DNA of 64,000 nucleotides from CAYZHM01 sp964478225 (GCA_964478225.1 CAYZHM010000006.1:1-64000), one strand, 5' to 3'. Shown: positions 32,699 to 41,958, numbered from the stretch's first letter. Notes: a model not told the origin generated them from the letters alone. Translations and numbers: made by a program.

Positions 32699-33708
32699 TT
32701 AATCTAACCGGCATATACGAGATTGATTGGACCATCTGGACGGTGGCGATGATCCTTGTTGTCGTTGTCGGGGTGTTGCTGGCGGTGGCGTATCTGACCT
32801 ATGCCGAGCGAAAAATCATGGGCGCGATGCAGCGTCGGCAGGGGCCGATGACGGTGGGGCCGTTCGGGTTGCTGCAACCGATTGCCGACGGGATCAAGCT
32901 TTTTTCCAAAGAGACGATTATTCCAAGCCAGGCGAACAAGGTTGTATTCTTGATGGCGCCGATGATGTTGTTTGCGATGTCGTTGCTGGCCTGGGCGGTC
33001 ATTCCGTTTGATAAAGAATGGGTGATTGCGAATATCAATGTCGGAATTCTTTATCTTTTTGCCGTGAGTTCGATGACGGTGTATGGCGTGATTATGGCCG
33101 GGTGGGCGTCGAATTCGCGTTATGCGTTTTTGGGCGGTTTGCGTTCTGCTTCGCAGATGGTTTCGTATGAAGTCTCGATGGGGCTGATTATCGTGTGTGT
33201 GCTGATTTGCACCGGATCGCTGAATTTGCAGGAGATTGTTTTGGCGCCGCGGCCGATATGGATGCAGGTTTTATTGTTTCCGATGCTGATTGTCTTTTTG
33301 GTTTCTATTTTGGCGGAAACCAACCGGGCGCCATTCGACTTGCCTGAAGGGGAATCCGAGATTACCGGCGGGTTTATGGTTGAATATTCGGCGATGACGT
33401 ATGCGTTGTTCTTCCTCGGGGAATATTCCGCGATGATTTTGATGAGTGCGATGACGACGATTTTATTCCTGGGAGGCTGGTTGCCGCCGTTCGGGATTAC
33501 GGCTTTGGCTTTTGTGCCGGGGATTGTCTGGTTCGCGTTAAAGGTGGGAGCAGTTTTGTTCTTTTTCATATGGACGCGTGCAACCTTGCCGCGCTTTCGG
33601 TATGATCAGCTTATGAGGTTGGGTTGGAAGGTGTTCTTGCCGCTGACCCTGTTTTGGGTGGTTTTGACATCCGGCGTGTTGTTGGCTTTTAATGCCTTGC
33701 CGAACTAA
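32695..33708 (+). CDS. nuoH: NADH-quinone oxidoreductase subunit H
   Basis: This membrane subunit joins the peripheral and membrane arms and lines the quinone channel. It has about eight transmembrane helices. The signatures A-E-R-K-I-M-G-A-M-Q-R-R-x-G-P (about 38-52) and N-R-A-P-F-D-L-P-E-G-E-S-E are clear. The length of 337 aa is normal. Confidence 0.98.
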   Translation: MINLTGIYEIDWTIWTVAMILVVVVGVLLAVAYLTYAERKIMGAMQRRQGPMTVGPFGLLQPIADGIKLFSKETIIPSQANKVVFLMAPMMLFAMSLLAWAVIPFDKEWVIANINVGILYLFAVSSMTVYGVIMAGWASNSRYAFLGGLRSASQMVSYEVSMGLIIVCVLICTGSLNLQEIVLAPRPIWMQVLLFPMLIVFLVSILAETNRAPFDLPEGESEITGGFMVEYSAMTYALFFLGEYSAMILMSAMTTILFLGGWLPPFGITALAFVPGIVWFALKVGAVLFFFIWTRATLPRFRYDQLMRLGWKVFLPLTLFWVVLTSGVLLAFNALPN

Positions 33709-33720
33709 GAGGAGATTTTC

Positions 33721-34149
33721 ATGCGTTTGATTTTAATTGGTTTGTTGGTTTTGATGACGGCTCCGGTGATGGCGCAGGTTGAGGGGTATTCTACGACGAC
33801 TAGCGCGCAAGCCCAGGCGGCGCAAGAGCCGGCATGGGTTGCGACGGATATTCTGGAGCGTAAGGATGGCGGGTTTACACTTAGGAACGGCAGAACATAT
33901 ATGCTTGATAAAAACACCGTCATTGAAAATATCCGCATTGGCGGGGTGACCGACATCGACAATGTGTTTGATTTTGATAATGGCGTCATGTTTGTTAAGA
34001 CCGGCAGTGCCAGCCGTTCAGCGGAGACTTTTTCCTTTTCTGAACTTGCGGCGGGACGGGCTGACCGGTTGAAGGAGTATGGTTGTTATATGGCGAGAAA
34101 CTCTAGGACATCTGAAGCAGCCTTTTTTATTGCAAAGCATTGCCAATAA
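33721..34149 (+). CDS. unknown exported protein after nuoH (142 aa)
   Basis: A strong AGAGGAG lies 6-7 bases before the ATG. A signal peptide covers residues 1-18 (cleaved after V-M-A). The mature part has a low-complexity Ser/Thr/Gln/Ala start, a central region of short strands (D-G-G-F-T-L-R-N-G-R-T-Y-M-L) that looks like a small beta domain, and two Cys near the end (about 122 and 141) that may form a disulphide. No family is recognised. It is 12 bases after nuoH and in the same direction, so probably co-transcribed. Confidence 0.74.
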   Translation: MRLILIGLLVLMTAPVMAQVEGYSTTTSAQAQAAQEPAWVATDILERKDGGFTLRNGRTYMLDKNTVIENIRIGGVTDIDNVFDFDNGVMFVKTGSASRSAETFSFSELAAGRADRLKEYGCYMARNSRTSEAAFFIAKHCQ

Positions 34150-34231
34150 TACGGAATTTGTAAGTTTATGGAATTTCAGCTATATCAGAGCTGTATTATG
34201 ATAATTACTAGAGTTGCTGGGAGTATGAGCT

Positions 34232-34660
34232 ATGTCTAAAGAGTCACTGAAGGCGGTTTTTGAAGAGGTTAGAGAGCTGGAAGATAGAGCGCGTACGATG
34301 ATGGCGGAGGCGTTTGAAGAGCCGTTGAGAGAGTCTGTAAAAAAAAGAAATCCCCAGCACGGCAGACAAGGGATCGTGACTTTTGATGTTGCTCTGGACG
34401 ATATAAAGTTTACTTATCATATGGAAGTTGCAAAGGTTTCTGGTGGCTTATTTTTGGATTGTTTCGGTGCGTTTGGAAGCTTTAAGGAATATGATAGAAA
34501 TGTTGATAAGGATAAGCTAAAAAAAATGTTAACTGATGATGAGTTTGCAGATCTTGTTGTTCAAAGGGCCATCGATTTTCTGATTAAAGAAAGATTTAAG
34601 GCGGAAAATCGTTTAGGGTTGCCCTATAGACACCCGGGACGTGAGAGAGTGTTCGCATGA
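34232..34660 (+). CDS. unknown soluble protein upstream of nuoI (142 aa)
   Basis: GGGAG lies 8-9 bases before the ATG. A helical charged N-terminus (about 1-35) is followed by a region with alternating hydrophobic residues suggesting strands (about 48-85), then a helical C-terminus. No signal peptide, membrane span or known motif is seen. Its stop overlaps nuoI by 4 bases (ATGA), which ties it to the nuo message. An 82-base AT-rich gap before it may contain an internal promoter. Confidence 0.68.
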   Translation: MSKESLKAVFEEVRELEDRARTMMAEAFEEPLRESVKKRNPQHGRQGIVTFDVALDDIKFTYHMEVAKVSGGLFLDCFGAFGSFKEYDRNVDKDKLKKMLTDDEFADLVVQRAIDFLIKERFKAENRLGLPYRHPGRERVFA

Positions 34661-35139
34661 ATAGATTTTTAAATGCATTTTTGCTGACAGAGATTGTGAA
34701 GGGGTTTTTGTTGACCCTGAAATACATGTTTTTGATGCCGAAAGTGACGATTAACTATCCTTACGAAAAGGGGCCGATCAGCCCGAGATTCCGCGGGGAG
34801 CATGCGTTGCGCCGTTATCCGAATGGTGAGGAGCGCTGCATTGCCTGTAAGCTCTGCGAGGCGATTTGTCCGGCGTTGGCGATTACGATTGAGGCGGAGC
34901 CGCGGGAAGACGGATCGCGGCGGACGACCAAGTATGACATCGATATGACCAAGTGTATCTATTGCGGGCTGTGTCAGGAAGCGTGTCCGGTGGACGCGAT
35001 TGTTGAGGGGCCGAATTTCGAGTTCGCGACCGAGACCCGCGAAGAGCTTTATTATAACAAAGACAAGTTGCTGGCAAACGGTGATCGCTGGGAAGCGCAG
35101 ATTGCTTCTAACCTGCTGGCTGATGCGCCGTATCGGTAG
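34657..35139 (+). CDS. nuoI: NADH-quinone oxidoreductase subunit I
   Basis: This ferredoxin-like subunit has two [4Fe-4S] clusters (N6a and N6b), ligated by C-I-A-C-K-L-C-E-A-I-C-P and C-I-Y-C-G-L-C-Q-E-A-C-P. The length of 160 aa is normal. It closes the second nuo block. The next genes on the plus strand (nuoJ) come after a 0.9-kb insert with two minus-strand genes. Confidence 0.98.
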   Translation: MNRFLNAFLLTEIVKGFLLTLKYMFLMPKVTINYPYEKGPISPRFRGEHALRRYPNGEERCIACKLCEAICPALAITIEAEPREDGSRRTTKYDIDMTKCIYCGLCQEACPVDAIVEGPNFEFATETREELYYNKDKLLANGDRWEAQIASNLLADAPYR

Positions 35140-35151
35140 ATATTTTCTTTT

Positions 35152-35352
35152 TTATTGTAGCGCGGGTGTTTGTGGGGAAGCTGGGCGTGATTGCTTGGTC
35201 TGTAGAAAGGCCAATGTGGCTCCTACGACAATTCCTGCTGGTAATCGCCAAGTGAAAGCATTCTCTTCAGTTGGAATGACAGAATGCAAAAAGCCCGCCG
35301 CTCCGTAAGATGCCGATAGGAACACTGTCGTAAACGCGGGGATTTCTCTCAT
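35152..35352 (-). CDS. unknown small membrane protein, possible (66 aa)
   Basis: One or two hydrophobic stretches (about 8-24 and 36-50) lie in a 66-residue frame that starts 12 bases after the stop of the PagL-like gene. The Shine-Dalgarno is weak and no homologue is recognised. Placement directly behind another gene in the same direction is the chief support. The stop is 12 bases from the nuoI stop. Confidence 0.4.
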   Translation of the reverse strand: MREIPAFTTVFLSASYGAAGFLHSVIPTEENAFTWRLPAGIVVGATLAFLQTKQSRPASPQTPALQ

Positions 35353-35364
35353 ATTTCTTTAATA

Positions 35365-35856
35365 TCAGTAAGGCAGGTGCCAATACAAGCTTAAAACTTC
35401 CGTTCCGGGGTTTCTATCGCCCAGTGATGCGTTTGAAAGGTGGCCGAAAGCGGCGCCGATGCGGCTGCCTGTGTCGAGTTGATAGGCCACTTCAAGTTGT
35501 GAGCGGAACTCCAGAGGGTAGTCCAGGTCTTTTTTACTTGAGCCTTTGGCGTAATAGCCTGCGCCAACCGAAGGTGTTACATACCATTGTGGAGCTACAG
35601 GAATGTCAGCCAAGATACCGCCGCCGGCCCAGAGCGAGAAATCAGATGTGACTTCGACGCCAGCCCAAGGTTTTAGATACCAGAAGTAATTATGACCCGG
35701 GCGGTATTCTGCGCGAAAATCCACGGCCTCATGATCATCGAGTATATCGTAGTAGCCGACGGAGAAGCTGAGATAATCTTGGGATTCCTGAGCATTTGCA
35801 GAAATCGGGGTCAGGAACAGGGCAGCCACAGCGGCCAAAATCATATTTTTCTTCAT
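35365..35856 (-). CDS. PagL-like lipid A 3-O-deacylase / acyloxyacyl hydrolase (163 aa)
   Basis: This is probably an outer-membrane beta-barrel enzyme that removes the 3-O-linked acyl chain of lipid A. A signal peptide covers residues 1-22, and amphipathic strands follow. The active-site pattern of PagL is present: His139 and Ser141 in G-H-L-S-N-A, and Glu153 in N-P-G-T-E, with the same spacings (2 and 14) as His126/Ser128/Glu140 of Pseudomonas PagL. The protein ends in an aromatic residue (Tyr), as barrels do. It sits on the opposite strand between nuoI and nuoJ and is divergent from nuoJ. Lipid A trimming would alter surface recognition and outer-membrane permeability. Confidence 0.86.
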   Translation of the reverse strand: MKKNMILAAVAALFLTPISANAQESQDYLSFSVGYYDILDDHEAVDFRAEYRPGHNYFWYLKPWAGVEVTSDFSLWAGGGILADIPVAPQWYVTPSVGAGYYAKGSSKKDLDYPLEFRSQLEVAYQLDTGSRIGAAFGHLSNASLGDRNPGTEVLSLYWHLPY

Positions 35857-36035
35857 AATCTATCTTCTTCTATATGTTTTGAAAAATAAGAAACTTGAAC
35901 GTTTAGGTTACCTGAGGAACGCAAAAAATCAATACAAAATAAAGTGTTATATTTTTGTCTTGTACCCTTGCGGGAGTGGAGGCAAAGGACTAAAACTAAA
36001 GGGCAATTTATAAAGCCCGTTGAGGGATTCTTCCT

Positions 36036-36650
36036 ATGGATGTCGCCAGTATAGCCTTTTACATGTTTGCTTTGGTCCTGATTGTCAGTGCGCTGATGGT
36101 CATTTCGGCGCGCAATCCTGTGCATTCCGTGTTGTTTCTTATTCTCGCATTTTTTAATTCGGCGGGGTTGTTTGTGCTTTTGGGCGCCGAATTCGTCGCG
36201 ATGATTATGGTCATTGTTTATGTTGGTGCGGTCGCCGTGCTGTTTTTGTTTGTGGTGATGATGCTCGACATCGACTTTGCGAACCTCAGGAAAGGCGCGA
36301 TGCAGTATGTTCCGCTTGGGGTGACGATTGGTGCGGTTTTAATGGTGGAGCTGTCATTTGTGTTTTCGGGATGGCGTTATATTGATGGGCTAAGCCAGAA
36401 TGTGGCCTTTCATACTGTTGATTCTGTTTCTCTTACCAATACCGAGGCTTTGGGGCGTGTTTTGTATACGAACTACGCGCTGACGTTTCAGCTCGCGGGG
36501 CTTATTTTGTTTGTGGCGATGATTGGCGCGATTGTGCTGACGCATCGCTCAAGACCCGGCGTGCGCAAGCAAAAGGTTTCAGATCAGCAAGCACGGACAG
36601 TGGAAGATTCGATGGAAATTGTAAAAGTTACACCGGGGACGGGGGCGTGA
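36036..36650 (+). CDS. nuoJ: NADH-quinone oxidoreductase subunit J
   Basis: This is a membrane-arm subunit with five transmembrane helices. The region E-F-V-A-M-I-M-V-I-V-Y-V-G-A-V-A-V-L-F-L-F, which holds the pi-bulge helix of the family, is at about 52-72. The length of 204 aa is normal. It starts the third nuo block. The 179-base AT-rich gap upstream separates it from the divergent PagL-like gene and should contain its promoter. Confidence 0.97.
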   Translation: MDVASIAFYMFALVLIVSALMVISARNPVHSVLFLILAFFNSAGLFVLLGAEFVAMIMVIVYVGAVAVLFLFVVMMLDIDFANLRKGAMQYVPLGVTIGAVLMVELSFVFSGWRYIDGLSQNVAFHTVDSVSLTNTEALGRVLYTNYALTFQLAGLILFVAMIGAIVLTHRSRPGVRKQKVSDQQARTVEDSMEIVKVTPGTGA

Positions 36651-36958
36651 TGGCTGTTGGCATTGAGCATTATCTGACTTTGGCGGCGCTTTTGTTTACG
36701 ATTGGTGTGTTTGGGATCTTTTTAAACCGAAAGAACGTCATTGTGATTTTGATGTCGGTGGAGATGATGTTGCTGGCGGTGAATATTAATTTTGTTGCGT
36801 TTTCAACATATCTGGGTGATTTGACGGGGCAAGTTTTTACGCTGTTTGTTCTGACGGTTGCGGCGGCGGAAGCAGCGATTGGTTTGGCTATTCTGGTCGT
36901 ATTCTTCCGGAACAAGGGGACGATTAATGTTGAAGATATTTCAGGGTTGAGGGGATAA
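36650..36958 (+). CDS. nuoK: NADH-quinone oxidoreductase subunit K
   Basis: This membrane subunit has three helices and carries conserved membrane Glu residues used in proton transfer (E in S-V-E-M-M-L-L-A-V-N and in A-A-A-E-A-A-I-G-L-A). The ATG at 36650 shares a base with the nuoJ stop. A GTG one codon earlier is possible. The length of 102 aa is standard. Confidence 0.97.
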   Translation: MAVGIEHYLTLAALLFTIGVFGIFLNRKNVIVILMSVEMMLLAVNINFVAFSTYLGDLTGQVFTLFVLTVAAAEAAIGLAILVVFFRNKGTINVEDISGLRG

Positions 36959-39006
36959 TGGAGCTTCTTGCCGTATTTTCACCGTTGCTGGCGTTTGTGA
37001 TTGCTTTTTTGTGGGGCAAGAAAATCGGTGATGCCGGGTGTCAGTTTGTAACATGTGCGGCGGTCAGTATTGCGGCATTTGCGTCTATCAATTTGTTTTT
37101 TAAATTTATTGCCGGTGGAGATAGTGTTGCTTATGTCGCGCATCTTGCGGACTGGGTGGTTTCGGGCGATTTTAAGGTCGCGTGGGAACTGCGGGTTGAT
37201 ACGCTTTCTGTGGTGATGATGTGTGTGATTAACATTGTCTCAGCATGTGTTCATTTCTATTCGATTGGTTATATGAGTCATGATCCTTCCAAGGGACGGT
37301 TTATGGCTTATTTGAGCTTGTTTACGTTTGCGATGTTGATGCTGGTGAGCGCGAATAACCTGTTGCAGTTGTTCTTTGGTTGGGAAGGCGTTGGTTTGGC
37401 GTCTTATTTGCTGATCGGGTTCTGGAATCATAAATTTAGTGCAAATGTCGCGGCGCAGAAGGCGTTTGTGGTGAACCGTATTGGCGATTTTGGTTTGGCG
37501 CTTGGGATTTTTACGATCTTCGGTGTGTTCGGCAGCATTAGTTTTGATGCGATATTTGCCAATGCGGCGAGCGAGGCGGCAACGTATTTTAATTTCTTCG
37601 GCTATAATCTGCATGCGTTGACGCTCATTGGTTTGTTGCTGTTTGTTGGTGCCTGCGGAAAATCGGCGCAGTTGGGCCTGCATGTGTGGTTGCCGGATGC
37701 GATGGAAGGGCCGACGCCAGTGTCGGCGCTTATCCATGCGGCGACGATGGTGACGGCGGGCGTATTTTTGGTTGCTCGGTTTTCGCCCCTCTACGAATAT
37801 GCGCCGGATGCGCTGATGGTGGTGACGGTGGTGGGTGGTTTGACGGCTTTTGTGGCCGCAACGATTGGGTTGACACAGTTTGATATTAAGCGCGTGATTG
37901 CTTATTCAACCATGTCGCAGCTTGGATATATGTTTTTTGCGCTTGGAGTTTCGGCCTACGGGGCGGCGATGTTCCATCTGGTCACGCATGCGTTCTTTAA
38001 GGCGTTGTTGTTCCTTGGCGCTGGCTCGGTCATTCATGCGATGTCGGATGAGCAAGATATGCGCAAGATGGGCGGGATCTGGAAGAAGATTCCCGTGACT
38101 TATACGCTCATGTGGATTGGATCATTGGCGTTGGCTGGAATTCCGCCGTTTGCCGGCTTTTACTCGAAGGACATCGTGTTAGAGGCGGCGTATGCTGATC
38201 ATACGTGGTTTGGTGAGTTTGCGTTTTGGATGGGGATTGCGGCCGCGTTTATGACTGCGTTTTATTCCTGGCGGTTGATTTTGATGACCTTCCATGGCGC
38301 GCCACGTGCGTCTAAGAAGGTCATGGAGCATGTTCATGAATCTCCGCCTGTGATGGTGGCGCCGTTACTGGTTTTGGCGACGGGGGCAATTTTGGCGGGC
38401 TTTGTATTTTATGAACCTTTTGTTGCGGGTGGCGAGAAGCTTCATGAGGTTGCAGAGGTTGGTCATGAAGAAGTTGAGATGGAGCCTGAGGTTGAAGCAC
38501 CTGTTCTGGAGGATGAGGTTCATGAAAGTGCTTGGAACAGGCATGCTTTCTGGAGGAACGCGATTTATGTGCAGGCTGAGAATGATACTTTAGAAGCCGC
38601 GCACCATGTGCCTGAATGGGTCAAGTTTTTGCCTTTGGGGATGGGCGTTGCTGGGATTTTCCTGGCCTATGTGTTTTATCTGTGGGTGCCGGGATTGGCG
38701 CAGAAATTTTCCGCGGTGTTTCGTCCTTTGCATCTGCTTTTTTTCAACAAATGGTTCTTTGATGAGATTTATCAGAGTGTGTTTGTTGAGAACACGCGGC
38801 GTCTTGGCAATCTTTTCTTTGTTCGCGGGGACAAGAAGACGATTGATGGATTGGGGCCAGATGGGGTTGCGGCGAGTTCGCGCAGAATTGCCATGATTTT
38901 CAGCCGTTTCCAGAGTGGATTTATTTTCCAGTACGCGTTTGTGATGATGATTGCGGTGGTCGGTTTTCTGACCTGGTTTATTTACAGTTTATCGAGTGGG
39001 AGCTAG
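36958..39006 (+). CDS. nuoL: NADH-quinone oxidoreductase subunit L
   Basis: This is an antiporter-like proton-pumping subunit with about 16 transmembrane helices. It includes the motif H-V-W-L-P-D-A-M-E-G-P-T-P-V-S-A-L-I-H-A and a long C-terminal lateral helix. An unusually acidic loop rich in Glu and Val (roughly residues 494-527) sits in the variable region before the lateral helix. Loop length varies in the family, so this is a curiosity and not a defect. The length of 682 aa is slightly above average. It overlaps nuoK by one base. Confidence 0.98.
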   Translation: MELLAVFSPLLAFVIAFLWGKKIGDAGCQFVTCAAVSIAAFASINLFFKFIAGGDSVAYVAHLADWVVSGDFKVAWELRVDTLSVVMMCVINIVSACVHFYSIGYMSHDPSKGRFMAYLSLFTFAMLMLVSANNLLQLFFGWEGVGLASYLLIGFWNHKFSANVAAQKAFVVNRIGDFGLALGIFTIFGVFGSISFDAIFANAASEAATYFNFFGYNLHALTLIGLLLFVGACGKSAQLGLHVWLPDAMEGPTPVSALIHAATMVTAGVFLVARFSPLYEYAPDALMVVTVVGGLTAFVAATIGLTQFDIKRVIAYSTMSQLGYMFFALGVSAYGAAMFHLVTHAFFKALLFLGAGSVIHAMSDEQDMRKMGGIWKKIPVTYTLMWIGSLALAGIPPFAGFYSKDIVLEAAYADHTWFGEFAFWMGIAAAFMTAFYSWRLILMTFHGAPRASKKVMEHVHESPPVMVAPLLVLATGAILAGFVFYEPFVAGGEKLHEVAEVGHEEVEMEPEVEAPVLEDEVHESAWNRHAFWRNAIYVQAENDTLEAAHHVPEWVKFLPLGMGVAGIFLAYVFYLWVPGLAQKFSAVFRPLHLLFFNKWFFDEIYQSVFVENTRRLGNLFFVRGDKKTIDGLGPDGVAASSRRIAMIFSRFQSGFIFQYAFVMMIAVVGFLTWFIYSLSSGS

Positions 39007-39010
39007 GGGT

Positions 39011-40519
39011 ATGGACGACTTTCCACTTTTAACGACCTTGATTGTTTCGCCGTTGCTTGGCGTTTTGTTTTTGCTGTTTATCGGCGGCAAAGAGCAGGAT
39101 GTTGCTCGTAATTCCAGAAATGTTGCGTTGTGGGCTTCGACATTTACTTTGGTTGCGGCGTTGTGGCTTTTGGTGCTGTTTGATCCTGCGAACCCTGAGT
39201 TTCAATTTGTTGAACGGAGCGGATGGTTTGGCGGCGACGTGATTGAATTTTATGTCGGGGTGGACGGCATTTCCTTGTTGTTCGTTGTCTTGTCGGCCTT
39301 GTTGACGCCAGTTTGTATTTTGGCAGCCTGGGACATGAAAAAGCGTGTCAAAGAGTTTATGGCCGCGTTTTTGGTTTTGGAATCCTTGATGATCGGCACG
39401 TTCTGCGCTTTGGATACGATGTTGTTCTATGTGTTTTTCGAAGGTGTTTTGATTCCGATGTTCCTGATTATCGGGATATGGGGCGGACCGCGCCGGGTTT
39501 ATGCATCGTATAAGTTTTTCCTTTATACGTTGCTGGGGTCGGTTTTGATGTTGTTGGCGCTGCTGTTCCTGTTTATGGAGGTTGGTACGACGTCCATTCC
39601 GGCGCTTATCGACAGCCCCGTTGCTGCGCATTATCAGATTTGGTTGTGGTTGGCGGTGTTTGCGAGCTTTGCGGTGAAAATGCCGATGTGGCCGGTGCAT
39701 ACATGGTTGCCTGATGCGCACGTGGAGGCTCCGACGGCGGGCTCAGTTATTTTGGCTGGCGTTTTGTTGAAAATGGGCGGATACGGATTTTTGCGTTTTT
39801 CTTTGCCGATGTTTCCTGAGGCGAGCGAGATGTTTGCGCCTTTGGTTTATTGGCTGAGTGTGATTGCGATTGTTTATACATCTCTTGTGGCGCTTGTGCA
39901 GGAAGACATGAAAAAGCTGATTGCGTATTCATCCGTGGCGCATATGGGATTTGTGACGCTCGGTATTTTTTCTGCCACGGTGCAGGGGATTGAAGGCGCT
40001 ATTTTTCAAATGTTGTCGCATGGTTTGATTTCCGGCGCCTTGTTCTTGTGTGTGGGGGTTGTTTATGACCGTTTGCACACGCGGGAGATCAGCCGTTACG
40101 GCGGGCTTGTAAAGAATATGCCGAAGTATGCGACCGTTTTTATGTTGTTTATGCTGGGTTCAGTTGGCTTGCCCGGGACAAGCGGATTTGTCGGTGAGTT
40201 TTTGGCATTGCTCGGGATATATCAGGTCAGTACGGTGGTGGCTGCGTTCGCATCAACGGGCCTTATTTTGGGTGCGGCGTATATGTTGATGTTGTACCGC
40301 CGCGTTGTTTTTGGAGAGCCGGTGAATGCTGATGCGGCGGCGATGCCAGATTTGAATGCCAGAGAATTTAGCGTGCTGACGATTTTGGCAGTGATGGTGC
40401 TTTATTTGGGAGTGTTTCCAGGTGTTGTTCTTGACCGGGTCGCGCCAAGCGTTGATAAGTTAATCACTCAATACCATGCCCATCTTAACCCAGAGCAACA
40501 GGAGGCCGAGCATGAATGA
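39011..40519 (+). CDS. nuoM: NADH-quinone oxidoreductase subunit M
   Basis: This is an antiporter-like proton-pumping subunit with the conserved M-W-P-V-H-T-W-L-P-D-A-H-V-E-A-P-T-A-G-S region. I use the ATG at 39011, four bases after the nuoL stop with AGGGG just upstream. A GTG five codons earlier would overlap nuoL. The length of 502 aa is normal. Confidence 0.97.
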   Translation: MDDFPLLTTLIVSPLLGVLFLLFIGGKEQDVARNSRNVALWASTFTLVAALWLLVLFDPANPEFQFVERSGWFGGDVIEFYVGVDGISLLFVVLSALLTPVCILAAWDMKKRVKEFMAAFLVLESLMIGTFCALDTMLFYVFFEGVLIPMFLIIGIWGGPRRVYASYKFFLYTLLGSVLMLLALLFLFMEVGTTSIPALIDSPVAAHYQIWLWLAVFASFAVKMPMWPVHTWLPDAHVEAPTAGSVILAGVLLKMGGYGFLRFSLPMFPEASEMFAPLVYWLSVIAIVYTSLVALVQEDMKKLIAYSSVAHMGFVTLGIFSATVQGIEGAIFQMLSHGLISGALFLCVGVVYDRLHTREISRYGGLVKNMPKYATVFMLFMLGSVGLPGTSGFVGEFLALLGIYQVSTVVAAFASTGLILGAAYMLMLYRRVVFGEPVNADAAAMPDLNAREFSVLTILAVMVLYLGVFPGVVLDRVAPSVDKLITQYHAHLNPEQQEAEHE

Positions 40520-41954
40520 TTTCAATCTTGTACCTTTGTTGCCCGAGATTTTTGTCGCGATTGCGGCAATGGGGTTGTTGATTGTTGGTGTCAATGGCGG
40601 CAATAGGTCGACCGTTGTGATTACTCAGGCGGCGGTTGTTGCGCTTGTTCTTGCCTTTGTTGTCACCTTGATTGTCGGGCCGCAGGATACTTATGCCATG
40701 GAAAGCATGCTCAAGTTCAACGGCTTTACGATGTTTATGAAGATGCTTGTGATGCTGGGGTTGATGACGGTTTTGATGCTGGCATCCGGATCGTTGAAAG
40801 ACGAAGGTATTGAGCGGTTTGAGTTTCCAATTTTGGTCATGTTGGCCGGGGTGGGGATGATGATTATGATTTCAGCCCATAGTTTGCTGTCGCTTTATAT
40901 GGGGCTCGAATTGCAGTCTCTAAGTTTGTACGTTTTAGCGGCGATGCGGCGTAACTCTGTGCAATCGGCAGAGGCGGGCGTTAAATATTTCACGCTTGGG
41001 GCGCTGTCATCCGGGATGATTTTGTTTGGAATATCACTGATTTACGGGTTTAGCGGATCTGTTGATTTTGCTGTGATTGGGGCAACGCTTGGAAGTTGGT
41101 ATGAAATTCCGCTTGGTATTACTTTTGGGATGGTGTTTTTGCTGGCAGGGATTGCGTTCAAGATTTCAGCTGTGCCGTTCCATATGTGGACGCCAGACGT
41201 TTACCAGGGTGCGCCAACCATTGTTACTGCCTTTTTTGCGATTGTTCCTAAGGTGGCGGCGTTTGCCTTGTTGATACGATTGTTGATGGAGCCCTTTGTG
41301 TTCATCAGCGATCAATGGACCCAGATTATTTATGCGTTGTCGCTGGCGTCGATGGTTGTTGGGTCGTTTGCGGGATTGGCGCAGGGTAATATCAAGCGCT
41401 TGATGGCGTATAGCTCGATTGGGAATATGGGATATGCCTTGATTGGTTTGGTTGTGGTTACTCCACAAAGTTTGAGTGCTGTTATTTTATATCTGTTTAT
41501 TTACATGATCATGAGTGCGGGCACGTTTGCGATTATTTTAAGCATGCGCCGAGGCGGACTTGCTTTAACGAATATCAATGATTTGGCGGGTCTTTCGAAG
41601 AATATGCCCGCAATGGCTTATGCGTTGGCTGCGTTGATGTTTTCGATGAGCGGTATTCCGCCTTTGGCAGGGTTCTTCAGCAAGTTGTTTATTTTTCAAT
41701 CGGCGATTGCCAGTGAGTTGTATGTTTTGGCCGTGCTTGGGGTTTTAACATCGGTTGTCGGGGCTTATTACTATTTGCGTGTGATTAAGGTGATGTTCTT
41801 TGATGAGGCGCAGGACCCGTTTGATGCTGCCATACCTTTTGCACGAAAGCTGGTCATAGGGTTGTCGATGTTGTTTGTGGTGTTTTTTGTAACACGGCCT
41901 ACTTTTGTGATGGGGCTGTGTGCGTATGCCGCACAATCCCTGTTTAGCGGCTAG
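40512..41954 (+). CDS. nuoN: NADH-quinone oxidoreductase subunit N
   Basis: This is the third antiporter-like subunit, with the motif P-F-H-M-W-T-P-D-V-Y-Q-G-A-P and about 14 helices. ATG at 40512 has a perfect AGGAGG 7 bases upstream and overlaps the nuoM stop by 8 bases. The frame open further upstream adds 12 residues without a ribosome site. The length of 480 aa is normal. It closes the complex I genes. Confidence 0.98.
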   Translation: MNDFNLVPLLPEIFVAIAAMGLLIVGVNGGNRSTVVITQAAVVALVLAFVVTLIVGPQDTYAMESMLKFNGFTMFMKMLVMLGLMTVLMLASGSLKDEGIERFEFPILVMLAGVGMMIMISAHSLLSLYMGLELQSLSLYVLAAMRRNSVQSAEAGVKYFTLGALSSGMILFGISLIYGFSGSVDFAVIGATLGSWYEIPLGITFGMVFLLAGIAFKISAVPFHMWTPDVYQGAPTIVTAFFAIVPKVAAFALLIRLLMEPFVFISDQWTQIIYALSLASMVVGSFAGLAQGNIKRLMAYSSIGNMGYALIGLVVVTPQSLSAVILYLFIYMIMSAGTFAIILSMRRGGLALTNINDLAGLSKNMPAMAYALAALMFSMSGIPPLAGFFSKLFIFQSAIASELYVLAVLGVLTSVVGAYYYLRVIKVMFFDEAQDPFDAAIPFARKLVIGLSMLFVVFFVTRPTFVMGLCAYAAQSLFSG

Positions 41955-41958
41955 CTTT

